DNA of 37,502 nucleotides from the NCBI RefSeq assembly GCF_002270355.1, contig NZ_NJFZ01000041.1, positions 1 to 37,502 of the forward strand. The letters are read 5' to 3'. This stretch comes from Flectobacillus sp. BAB-3569. GTDB lineage: Bacteria > Bacteroidota > Bacteroidia > Cytophagales > Spirosomataceae. The notes beneath the pieces are model-generated. The model searched no databases. It was not told where the DNA came from and worked only from the letters and a program-made list of their open reading frames with translations. The translations under genes and the position numbers were made by a program. Below are positions 23,972 to 32,251 of the stretch, piece after piece. Numbering within the stretch: position 1 is the stretch's first letter; every line of letters starts with the position of its first letter.

Positions 23972-25354
23972 ATGAGAACAAAATCCTTAACTTTAACTTC
24001 CTTGTTGTCCATTGCTTCTATTTTAACATCTTGTACAGGATATAATTTAGAAGAAATTCCTACTTCTTCAAGTGCTAGTGCAGCTCGAATAGCTGAAATC
24101 AACTACGAACCGAATGAGGTTCTCATCAAATTTATAGCTGGTACGAGTGATGAACGCAAAAGCGAGATTCTCGATAAGCTTAATGGTAAAGTAAAGGAGA
24201 AAATCCTTACAAAACTGATGCAGAAATTTGGTGACAACGAAGGTGTTCATTTAATTCAACTACCAATTAATGCAATAGAGGCTATTGCCAATGCCAAAGG
24301 TCTGGCAGACATTGAATACATTGAGCCCAATTATGTTTACACGCACAATGCTGTATCTAACGACCCATACTTTACTAATGGATCACTTTGGGGGATGTAT
24401 GGCTCTGCGACAACACCTGCAAATCAGTTTGGCTCACAGGCTGCAACAGCGTGGGCAAATGGTAAAACTGGTTCTAATACAGTTTACATCGGTATTATCG
24501 ATGAAGGGTATATGTATACTCATGAAGATTTAGCCGCAAATGCTGGTGTTAATCCTGGGGAAGTCGCAGGAAATGGTGTTGATGATGATAAAAATGGACT
24601 AGTAGATGATGTATATGGTTGGGATTTTGCCAACAGCGATAATACCGTATTTGATGGTGCTGGCGACGATCATGGCACACACGTAGCAGGAACAATCAGC
24701 GGAGTTGGAGGTAATGGAATTGGTGTAGCTGGTGTATGCTGGAATGTTAAGTTGTTAATTGCTAAGTTTTTAGGAACTAAAGGTGGTACAACTGCCAATG
24801 CCATTAAGGCGGTAGATTATTTTACAGATTTAAAAATTAGAAGTGGTCTTAATATTGTTGCCACCAACAATTCTTGGGGAGGCGGTGGATTCTCGCAAGC
24901 TTTGCAGGATGCAATTACCAGAGCTAATAATGCAGGAATCTTATTTGTAGCTGCTGCAGGAAATAATAGCAGTAACAATGATGCTACAGCTAATTATCCT
25001 TCTAATTATAATGTAGCAAATGTTATTGCCGTGGCATCTATTACTAATACTGGAGGACTGTCGAGTTTTTCTAACTACGGAGCTACACAAGTAGATTTAG
25101 GTGCGCCAGGTTCAGGTATTTATTCGACTGTTCCTGTAAGTTCAAAGGGTAAAATATTATCGAGCTATGCTAGTTACAATGGAACATCGATGGCGACACC
25201 ACATGTAACTGGTGCCGTTGCCTTGTATGCATCTATTAATGCTGGAGCAAGTGCTGCAAGCATCAAAAATGCTATTTTATCTACAGTAACCCCGACGGCT
25301 TCATTATCAGGTAAGTGCGTAACTGGAGGACGATTAAATGTGAGTTCTTTCTAA
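23972..25354 (+). CDS. S8 family serine peptidase (subtilase), lipoprotein
   Basis: 460 residues. A lipoprotein signal ends at cysteine 21 (ASILTSC). Residues about 45-125 form an inhibitor-I9-like prodomain (NEVLIKFIAGTSDERKSEIL to IEYIEPNYVY). The subtilase domain has D177 (GIID), H234 (DHGTHVAG), the oxyanion asparagine N331 (AAGNN) and S406 (NGTSMATPH), so it should be active. It is likely anchored to the outer membrane or released, degrading extracellular protein. No sorting domain follows. A strong bidirectional terminator separates it from the convergent galactanase gene. Confidence 0.93.
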   Translation: MRTKSLTLTSLLSIASILTSCTGYNLEEIPTSSSASAARIAEINYEPNEVLIKFIAGTSDERKSEILDKLNGKVKEKILTKLMQKFGDNEGVHLIQLPINAIEAIANAKGLADIEYIEPNYVYTHNAVSNDPYFTNGSLWGMYGSATTPANQFGSQAATAWANGKTGSNTVYIGIIDEGYMYTHEDLAANAGVNPGEVAGNGVDDDKNGLVDDVYGWDFANSDNTVFDGAGDDHGTHVAGTISGVGGNGIGVAGVCWNVKLLIAKFLGTKGGTTANAIKAVDYFTDLKIRSGLNIVATNNSWGGGGFSQALQDAITRANNAGILFVAAAGNNSSNNDATANYPSNYNVANVIAVASITNTGGLSSFSNYGATQVDLGAPGSGIYSTVPVSSKGKILSSYASYNGTSMATPHVTGAVALYASINAGASAASIKNAILSTVTPTASLSGKCVTGGRLNVSSF

Positions 25355-25480
25355 AAGAATTTGGAAAGCAATAACAAATTTAGTGACTGAGCGAATGAGT
25401 GATTATGTAAAAATTTGAATTCCATCAGTAGAGATGCAATGATTGCGTAGTAAGCCATTCGTATCTATCATAGTAGCATT

Positions 25481-25519
25481 AAAAAAGCGGTCGAAAAATA
25501 TATTTTCGACCGCTTTTTT
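25481..25519. terminator. Bidirectional rho-independent terminator
   Basis: AAAAAAGCGGTCGAAAA (25481-25497) and TTTTCGACCGCTTTTTT (25503-25519) form a perfect 17-bp stem with a 5-nt loop, with A- and T-tracts on both sides. It lies between the convergent subtilase and GH53 genes and serves both. Confidence 0.9.
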
Positions 25520-25529
25520 GATAAGAACT

Positions 25530-25640
25530 TGGAGAGTAATCCCAATTCTAAAAATTCGGGATGACTCATGTTTGATAAACAGCTGGCAAACAACTCCAAT
25601 ACCGAAATTCGGAGTGATTTATGTCTTACGTATATATTTG
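25530..25640. repeat. Two degenerate palindromic intergenic repeats of the AATTCGGGATGACT type
   Basis: AGTAATCCCAATT to AATTCGGGATGACTCATG (about 25534-25570) is followed by a weaker copy (about 25588-25625, CCAATACCGAAATTCGGAGT). The first resembles the palindrome at the ends of both IS4-like copies (308-334 and 36402-36428). Short dispersed repeats of this kind are common between genes in this group of bacteria. No gene is present. Confidence 0.6.
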
Positions 25641-25648
25641 GCGTTAAT

Positions 25649-26707
25649 TTAATCTTTAAAAGCAAGAGCAGCGGGAAGTAAATGCAAATTATGATCCCAT
25701 AGTGCTTGATTGTCCCACACAGATTCATGTTTGGGAGTAGAAACCCACGCACCTCCCCAGTAGCAAAATCCAGCTCCATGTGTTAATTTATTTGTTAATC
25801 TTTTGATGTGATTGATATAATCTTGTTGACCTTCAGGCGTAGCTGGAAATTGGCTTGCTAGGTCGTTGGGACTAGCAATAATATTTTTAGCTTGATCCTT
25901 TTCATCCAAAGTAAATGGATAAGCTGTTTCTGCCATAATAATTTTCTTATGGGTATCATATGAGAGCTTATTCATTTGATTGTAAACATACTCAAAATCA
26001 TTGCCATGCCACTTCGGGTAATACGAGATTCCTACCATATCGTAGTCCAAATCTGCTAGTTTTTGAAAAAATAAATTTGCCCCAGCAAGACCCGAGTAAT
26101 GCATAATTATTTTTGTTTTTTTACCAGAATCTCGAACCGCTTTTACGCAAGTAGTAATCAAACTCTTGAACTCTTTTGAATTGACATTATGCCCTTCTGG
26201 CCAAAGAAACCCGTTATTTATTTCATTACCTGTTTGAATATAATCAGGCTCAAACAAGTCGACAATGTTTTTGGTAAAATGATAAACACTATCGTTTAAT
26301 GCACTTTCTGTAAGATTTTGCCATAATTGAGGTTTTTGTTGATTTGAAGGATCCGCCCAAGTATCAGAATAATGTAAGGTTAAATATACCTTAAGTCCAT
26401 GCCTTTTTATTTCGTCACTAAAACGCTGCATGGCTTTTACACCCAACAAAGAGTTCGTTGGATTATTCCAAATTCTAATTCTAATTGTGTTCACTCCTGC
26501 CCTTTTCAAAGAAAATAAAGGATCTTCTATCCTACCCTCACTATTTTTAAACTTTACGCCATGCGAGCGTATGAGAGGCAAAAAAGAAATATCCATAGCC
26601 CGAATCTGGAAATCTTTTTTTATTGGTTTAATGTAGTTTTTACTCGAATAATCATCAATAACCAATAAAAATATTGCAAGTAAGAGAACCCAATTAACTA
26701 TTTTCAT
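25649..26707 (-). CDS. Arabinogalactan endo-beta-1,4-galactanase, GH53
   Basis: 352 residues of a glycoside hydrolase family 53 barrel that cuts beta-1,4-galactan of plant pectin. Family motifs are RAGVNTIRIRIWNNPTN, LTLHYSDTWADPSNQQKP, the acid/base in IQTGNEINNGFLWPEGHNVN, and the nucleophile in IIMAETAYPF. The C-terminal GAGFCYWGGAWVSTP is also typical. The N-terminus VNWVLLLAIFLLVIDDY is a signal peptide or anchor, so it acts outside the cytoplasm. No SusC/SusD transporter pair accompanies it, which is unusual for a polysaccharide gene in Bacteroidota. Confidence 0.93.
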   Translation of the reverse strand: MKIVNWVLLLAIFLLVIDDYSSKNYIKPIKKDFQIRAMDISFLPLIRSHGVKFKNSEGRIEDPLFSLKRAGVNTIRIRIWNNPTNSLLGVKAMQRFSDEIKRHGLKVYLTLHYSDTWADPSNQQKPQLWQNLTESALNDSVYHFTKNIVDLFEPDYIQTGNEINNGFLWPEGHNVNSKEFKSLITTCVKAVRDSGKKTKIIMHYSGLAGANLFFQKLADLDYDMVGISYYPKWHGNDFEYVYNQMNKLSYDTHKKIIMAETAYPFTLDEKDQAKNIIASPNDLASQFPATPEGQQDYINHIKRLTNKLTHGAGFCYWGGAWVSTPKHESVWDNQALWDHNLHLLPAALAFKD

Positions 26708-26890
26708 ACTCTATTAAGACTCTAAATGTTTGAATTATCTTTCATTATAGTGTTTTTCTCAATATGATTTTACCCATTTCGATAAGCTGTAGTATTGAAG
26801 GTTTTTTTGAATAATTTTTAACTTAAATATAAATTTTCCTAAAATTCTTTTCAAAAATTCAACTATACGATTCAGCAAAAGCCTTTACTC

Positions 26891-29800
26891 CTATTCTTGT
26901 AAATAATTGTTTAATTGAGTATTTGATTTTAGTTGAAGTAAATCGTCAATACCAAAAGGTTTTTGAATAAAATCAATGACTGAAGTATAGCTTGTCGCTC
27001 TGAATTTATCTTTCTCTTCGATGGAAGAGGATACAATAATGACAAATACTTTACATAGCAGTGCATGGGTTGATATAAAATCCAGTACACTCCAGCCATC
27101 AATCTCTGGCATATTCAAATCGAGAAATATGAGATGCACATCATCCCTTTGGTTGTTTTCGGAAATAAAGTCGATAATTCCTTTTCCAGTCAAAAATTGA
27201 TTGATTAAGTTACTGATACTTGCCTTTTGTAATAATAACTTATGAACAAACTGAATAGCTTCATCATCGTCTACAATCGAGACATGTAGGGTGGTTGAAA
27301 TGTGGTTAAAGTTGGGGGACATGATTTTTTCCAAATCTTTGATACCATAGGTTTTTTGCGTAATATCTCGAATGATTTGATCTATTTCAAAGGCCGATGA
27401 TAAAATATGTTCCAGACATTCAGCCTGTTGCTCGACAGTAACCACCCCTTCTTTTAGCAGCATGATCAGACCCATAAGTCTAGACAATGGCGCTCTAACT
27501 ACATGAGATTGAATCCATGCTATTTCTTTTAGAGATTTGTTTTGAATCTCTACCGCTCTGAAATATTGATTTCGTTCTGTAATATCATGGGCAATTTCAA
27601 AAATCAGATTCTGGTCGTTTACACTCAGCATACAGCTATATACCTCCATGTCAAATATTTCACCATTCTTTTTTCGGTGCAATACCTCAAACTTTTGGCG
27701 ACCAATACGACTAATAATCTCAAATTTGCGTGCTACGTCTTTCTCTGAAATATTTATATCCAAAATATTTCGTTTTAGTAACTCCTCTCTGTTCCAACCA
27801 TAAAATTGGAGACAAGCCTCGTTTGCATCAATAAACTGCCCATTATCAGGGTTGATCAAATACATAATAGAGGCACTTTCTTGAAAAATACTTCTAAATC
27901 TAGATTCACTTTCTAGAAGCGCCTTTTCTGCTTTTTTGCGTTCGGTTATATCAACTATAATGGCAATAAATAGGGGATTTCCATCTAGTTCAATATATTG
28001 AAGATGGACTTCTACCTCGTACCTTGTTGCATTTTTTCTTTGATGTACCGTCTCAAAAATCAGCTTATCTTTTTCTCCATTTTTTAAAGGTTCAATTAAG
28101 CGATGAAATTGTTCCTGATTGAAAAGTGGTTTTAGGTCAATGGGAGTTAGTTCTCTTAATTCGTTGAGCGAATAGCCGATATTTGTTTGAGCCGCTTTAT
28201 TTGCCTCGATGAATTTCAGCGTATTAGCATCAAAAATGAAAATTTCATTTAAGAGATTTTCAAAGATATAATTGAACTTAAAAAGTTCGTTTTGAGCAAA
28301 TTTCTCCTTGGTGATATTTTTGCTAAACACTGCTACCCCTACCACTTCCCCACTGATCAAAATTGGGTGCATAGAAACATCCAAATAGAACGTATTGTAT
28401 TCGGTAGGTACTGTATCTCTAAAATGCAGAATCCTATTTTGTAAAACATACTCATACCTTTCTTTCCAAACGTCATGTAGATGCTGTGGAAGAAAATCTA
28501 ACACTTTTGCCCCTTTATTTAGTAATCCTCCAAAGGAGTTGAGAAAATCTTGTCGAACTATTTGATTGGCATAGATTATCTCAAAGTCTTTATTGATAGA
28601 CCAAATACTTTCTGGTGAACTATCCAGTATAGCAATAAGATTAGCCTCACTTTCTTTTAGAGCCTGTTCGGTGAGTTTAAGATGGGTAATTTCCGTACTT
28701 TGTCCCCCAATACCTATGATTTCATTAGCCGCATTTCTGATGGGGAATTTTACCGTTAAAAATAGTTTTTTGTTAGTTTCAGTGTCTAAGATATCCTCTA
28801 TACGAACAGATTGTTGTTGTTCTAGCACAAGTTTGTCACTCTGCCTGAACGATTCTGCTAGTTCTTGTGGGAATATTTCAAAATCATTTAATCCCAATAC
28901 ATCTGTCTTTTTTTGATTTGTAAGTACCTCCCATGAGGTATTTACATTCAGATATTTACCTTCTAAATCTTTTACATAAATAACAGAACCACTATTTTCG
29001 ATGATACTTTCCAATAATAATTGTCCTTCTTTGATAATATTCAAATTGAGCTGTCTGCTCTTAATGTTCATGAGCATCTCACTAATCAGATGAAGTATCT
29101 GACTATCAAAGTCTTTTGTTCTAATGGTATTAGCGTGTGTTTTTAACCCAACAAATCCCATACAGTTATGGTCCTTGTACATAGGAACTGTAAAAATATG
29201 AATGGAATCATACTCTGCAGCATAAGACTTACCCATGAAGTGTGCATCATAAAACGCCTGTATATCAGTTGTTTTACCATGATTAGGAATGGTAAAGTAG
29301 GACTCTAAATGCGTTTCTGACAACCATTCAAACTCTTTTTGATACTCTCCTTTTTCAGTGTTGTACGAAACAACAAATAGGCTTTCTGCTCGTGTAAAGT
29401 TCCCAATTTCATACAGAGCCTGCGCAATTTTTTCGTCTACACTTTCAAGTAAAACATTGATGAAAGTGAGGAAAATATGCATAAGTAACTCCTGAAGACC
29501 ATTCAAATAATTAAGCTTATCTATCATAAGCTTAATGTGAGTAACATCGCGTCGAATTCCTTCTATAGCGATAAGATTTCCTTCGGTATCTCTAATCGCA
29601 ACATTTCGTTGTTCTACCCATATAATACGACCGTCCTTTCGTTGCCATCTCAATGTCACTGGTGACTCAAAATCTAAATTTCCATCTATCAATGATTTGA
29701 CAAGATGACGATCAGCTTCCAAAACCACTTCAATTCCCAGATTCGGATTTTTGTAATATTCCTCTGGATCATATCCTGTGAGCGTAATAACCGAAGGGCT

Positions 29801-30958
29801 TATGTAGGAAAACTTCCGTTCGGGTACTAATTCATACCTGAATACCACGTCTTGAAGGTTTTCGGTCAGTCGTCTGTACTTATATTCGCTTTCACTCAAG
29901 GTATCGACAAACTCCTTCCGTTCTGATATATCGCTGAGTGTTACAAATACACGATACTCGTTATGGTCATTTGTCAGGAATTCAAGTTTAGTCGAAATAC
30001 TAAGCCATCTAATATCGGTTTTTTCTGAAAATGACAGACCTACGACCTTTCCTTTGAACTCAATGCCTTCTTTGACAGATTGGGAAATAGGTAATTGGTC
30101 AAATTCGATAGGCTGAAGGGTTTCATCAAAGAAGCTGACGTTCTCGTTCATTTCGTCCCAACGTGTCCAATTACGCTCGCCAATACCCAATAGGCTGAAG
30201 GCGCGTTGATTGGCTTTGAGGATTTTGGCGTCTTTATTGAGATACACTACGCCCTCCAACATATTATCGAAAATAGTCGAGTATTCCCGCTCGCTTGTTC
30301 GTAATTGTGACTCTATGAGATGTCTTACTTTTACATTTTGTATCAGTTCTTTGGTAAGACGCAATAAAGCCACCTCATCATTTTCATATACTTTACCTTT
30401 ATCTTGAGATAAAATACTAAGAAAGCCAATGAGTTTTGAATCCTCCTTTACTGGTAAAATCAACAAATTCTCTACTTGGAGATACTGTAGCCTTTCATAA
30501 ATTTCAGTATAGAAATCTATAATTTCGAGATTATCGATAAAAAGTAAGTCTTCCTGCAATACTTGAGGAATGAGGTGTTCAATTTCAGTTTTGGAAACAT
30601 CTTGGAGTAAGGATATTAGGGGTTCGTAATGAATACCCTGAGATGAGGTCCACGCGTTTACTCCAGTAAATAATTCCTCCTTTTGGTCGATGGCATAAAG
30701 GACCACCTGCAAACTACCTAAGTAATTGCCAATCTCTTCAAGTATATGGTTAACGCCGTCATCCTCAGAAAAAGGATAATTGAAAAACTTATTAGATAAT
30801 TCTATGATTGTTTTTTGAAAAAGCTCATTCCGTTGTTGCTTTTGAACAAATAGCATTTGTTCTGTAATATCTTTTGCCAAACCAACATGCCTATAAACTA
30901 TTCCAGAATCATCATGCAAAGGAAATTTTCTTACATTTAACCAGCGTTTTCTAAACAT
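26891..30958 (-). CDS. Multi-PAS/GAF sensor with HisKA-like segment and receiver, 5' truncated
   Basis: 1355 residues. The order, with rough positions, is: tail of a PAS/PAC domain (1-33, RWLNVRKFPLHDDSG to DITEQ), GAF (35-205), two PAS (220-480), GAF (500-650), four PAS (660-1150), a HisKA-like helix pair (1155-1215, IQSHVVRAPLSRLMGLIMLL with a phospho-acceptor histidine) and a receiver domain (1225-1345, VDDDE, LIFLDLNMPEIDG, KPFG). No HATPase domain is present, so it cannot be a normal kinase by itself; a partner kinase is expected. The first PAS domain is cut at its end, and an in-frame stop lies 15 bp before the ATG, where the repeat array begins. The gene therefore lost its 5' end and native promoter. 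Confidence 0.85.
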   Translation of the reverse strand: MFRKRWLNVRKFPLHDDSGIVYRHVGLAKDITEQMLFVQKQQRNELFQKTIIELSNKFFNYPFSEDDGVNHILEEIGNYLGSLQVVLYAIDQKEELFTGVNAWTSSQGIHYEPLISLLQDVSKTEIEHLIPQVLQEDLLFIDNLEIIDFYTEIYERLQYLQVENLLILPVKEDSKLIGFLSILSQDKGKVYENDEVALLRLTKELIQNVKVRHLIESQLRTSEREYSTIFDNMLEGVVYLNKDAKILKANQRAFSLLGIGERNWTRWDEMNENVSFFDETLQPIEFDQLPISQSVKEGIEFKGKVVGLSFSEKTDIRWLSISTKLEFLTNDHNEYRVFVTLSDISERKEFVDTLSESEYKYRRLTENLQDVVFRYELVPERKFSYISPSVITLTGYDPEEYYKNPNLGIEVVLEADRHLVKSLIDGNLDFESPVTLRWQRKDGRIIWVEQRNVAIRDTEGNLIAIEGIRRDVTHIKLMIDKLNYLNGLQELLMHIFLTFINVLLESVDEKIAQALYEIGNFTRAESLFVVSYNTEKGEYQKEFEWLSETHLESYFTIPNHGKTTDIQAFYDAHFMGKSYAAEYDSIHIFTVPMYKDHNCMGFVGLKTHANTIRTKDFDSQILHLISEMLMNIKSRQLNLNIIKEGQLLLESIIENSGSVIYVKDLEGKYLNVNTSWEVLTNQKKTDVLGLNDFEIFPQELAESFRQSDKLVLEQQQSVRIEDILDTETNKKLFLTVKFPIRNAANEIIGIGGQSTEITHLKLTEQALKESEANLIAILDSSPESIWSINKDFEIIYANQIVRQDFLNSFGGLLNKGAKVLDFLPQHLHDVWKERYEYVLQNRILHFRDTVPTEYNTFYLDVSMHPILISGEVVGVAVFSKNITKEKFAQNELFKFNYIFENLLNEIFIFDANTLKFIEANKAAQTNIGYSLNELRELTPIDLKPLFNQEQFHRLIEPLKNGEKDKLIFETVHQRKNATRYEVEVHLQYIELDGNPLFIAIIVDITERKKAEKALLESESRFRSIFQESASIMYLINPDNGQFIDANEACLQFYGWNREELLKRNILDINISEKDVARKFEIISRIGRQKFEVLHRKKNGEIFDMEVYSCMLSVNDQNLIFEIAHDITERNQYFRAVEIQNKSLKEIAWIQSHVVRAPLSRLMGLIMLLKEGVVTVEQQAECLEHILSSAFEIDQIIRDITQKTYGIKDLEKIMSPNFNHISTTLHVSIVDDDEAIQFVHKLLLQKASISNLINQFLTGKGIIDFISENNQRDDVHLIFLDLNMPEIDGWSVLDFISTHALLCKVFVIIVSSSIEEKDKFRATSYTSVIDFIQKPFGIDDLLQLKSNTQLNNYLQE

Positions 30959-31006
30959 ATACTTAAATACTTATTTGAGTATATAAGTAAGTACTTACAT
31001 AGAGTC

Positions 31007-31380
31007 ATGAAAACATTGAAAACAAAAATGTTTTCATACAGCTCCAAAATGAAAACATAGTACTGAGTTATGAAAACACTGAAAACAAAACTGTTTTTAT
31101 ACCACTCCAAGATGAAAACATCATGCTGAATTATGAAAACAATGAAAATAAAAATGTTTTCATACTACTCCAAGATGAAAACATCATGCTGAATTATGAA
31201 AACATTGAAAACAAACTGTTTTCATACTGCTTTAAGATGAAAACATCATGCTGAATTATGAAAACAATGAAAGCAAAAATGTTTTCGTACATCTACAATT
31301 TGAAAACATCATCCTAGATTATGAAAACATTGAAAACAAAAATATTTTCATACTGCTCTAAGATGAAAACATAATACTAG
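31007..31380. repeat. Tandem array of six 62-63-bp units with internal dyads
   Basis: Units start with ATGAAAAC at 31007, 31070, 31133, 31196, 31258 and 31321. Each has ATGAAAACA, about 10 bases, the inverted TGTTTTCAT (with small variations), a spacer such as ACTGCTCTAAG and a second GATGAAAACATC. A degenerate seventh copy lies at 31462-31530 and a solitary one at 2021. The units drift by several bases, are not coding, and have no unique spacers, so this is not a CRISPR. Binding sites for a dimeric protein are likely. Confidence 0.85.
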
Positions 31381-31402
31381 TATTTCCTAAGACAATATCC
31401 AA

Positions 31403-31450
31403 ATACTTATTTACTCAAATGATCATACAAGTATTTAAGTAAATAAGTAT
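31403..31450. repeat. 13-bp inverted repeat ATACTTATTTACT
   Basis: ATACTTATTTACT (31403-31415) is perfectly inverted at 31438-31450 around a 22-nt spacer. It lies between unit six of the array and the degenerate seventh unit. The half-site AAATACTTAT also occurs at 30965 and 32088. Confidence 0.65.
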
Positions 31451-31839
31451 CAGATAAGTTAATAAAAACATGGAATACAAACTGTTTTCATACAACTCCA
31501 AAGCGAAAGTATGACACTGAATAATGAATACTTTTAAAAATTTTACTGCCATTTGCATAAAAACTTAAATCATGAAAAAGCTTCGGGTGTATGGGAAGAT
31601 GGGTATATCTTTTCGTAGAAAATCGAAAATATCATGCTGCTAGATAAGAGAGGTTCTTTAGATAGATTTAATGTAATCATCATTTGGTGTATAAATATGG
31701 CACACCGTCTAGAAAAGAGACAAGAATTTGCTACAAAGATAGCTCATGAATGAAGGCTGCTAAATAAAATAGCATTTCATTACATTCTGTATAACCATAT
31801 ATATTGAACGATTCAATCAGACTCTCAATAGGTGATTAA

Positions 31840-32028
31840 GCATTTAATTCTTTGAAGGAAATACGCCAAAAAACTGAAGTGTTGATGAGTGATTATTGTC
31901 GGATCCGCCTACATATTTCTTTGTATGGTATGAGCCCTGTAGATTATAGAATGAAAACTTCTTGGGCTTCGTTCCGCTACACTACACTCAGCCCAAGAAG
32001 GGTTAAAAACATAATCAAAGTAGACTGA
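31840..32028 (+). pseudogene. Decayed IS3-family OrfB tail
   Basis: A frame open from 31840 to TGA at 32026 reads AFNSLKEIRQKTEVLMSDY, then RIRLHISLYGMSPVDYRMKT. This matches the end of IS3 OrfB proteins (the 'YN..R.H..L..MSP..Y' pattern). The rest of the transposase is missing upstream. It is different from the OrfB at 12842. Confidence 0.55.
31958..32000. terminator. Hairpin behind the IS remnant
   Basis: CTTCTTGGGCT (31958-31968) pairs perfectly with AGCCCAAGAAG (31990-32000) around a 21-nt loop. No T-tract follows directly, so termination is only possible. Confidence 0.4.
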
Positions 32029-32082
32029 TTATGTATATTTTTAAACTGTACTAAAAATGGGAAGCCGACACCAGTACGTATT

Positions 32083-32120
32083 TGATTAAATACTTATATA
32101 AACATTTAAGTATTTAATCA
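32083..32120. repeat. 14-bp inverted repeat TGATTAAATACTTA
   Basis: TGATTAAATACTTA (32083-32096) is perfectly inverted at 32107-32120 around a 10-nt loop. It shares the AAATACTTAT core with the palindrome at 31403 and the sequence bordering the array at 30965. Confidence 0.65.
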
Positions 32121-32251
32121 TTATCCTAAAAAATCATTCGTTCCTGTAGGTTGTAAATCATAAGAGAGATTTTCAAATAAAGAAAGGAATGTATTTAAAA
32201 CGTCCTAAAATAGAATGTAAACGGTCTTTATAAGAAAGTATTAGTAAAATC

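Larger units (their letters stand above)
30959..32251. other. 1.3-kb non-coding region with repeat array, palindromes and an IS remnant
   Basis: No intact gene is present. The region holds the 63-bp dyad array (31007-31380 and 31462-31530), AAATACTTAT-based palindromes (30965-30989, 31403-31450, 32083-32120) and a decayed IS3 OrfB tail (31840-31957) with a hairpin behind it. It separates the truncated sensor gene from the CHU_C protein gene. Confidence 0.6.

Noticed and set aside
25443-25779. Short open frames across the terminator and palindromic repeats
   Set aside because: They read through a rho-independent terminator and degenerate intergenic repeats, or overlap the end of the galactanase gene in another frame.
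31007-31380. CRISPR array
   Set aside because: The whole 63-bp unit repeats and there are no unique spacers of constant length, and no cas genes are nearby.
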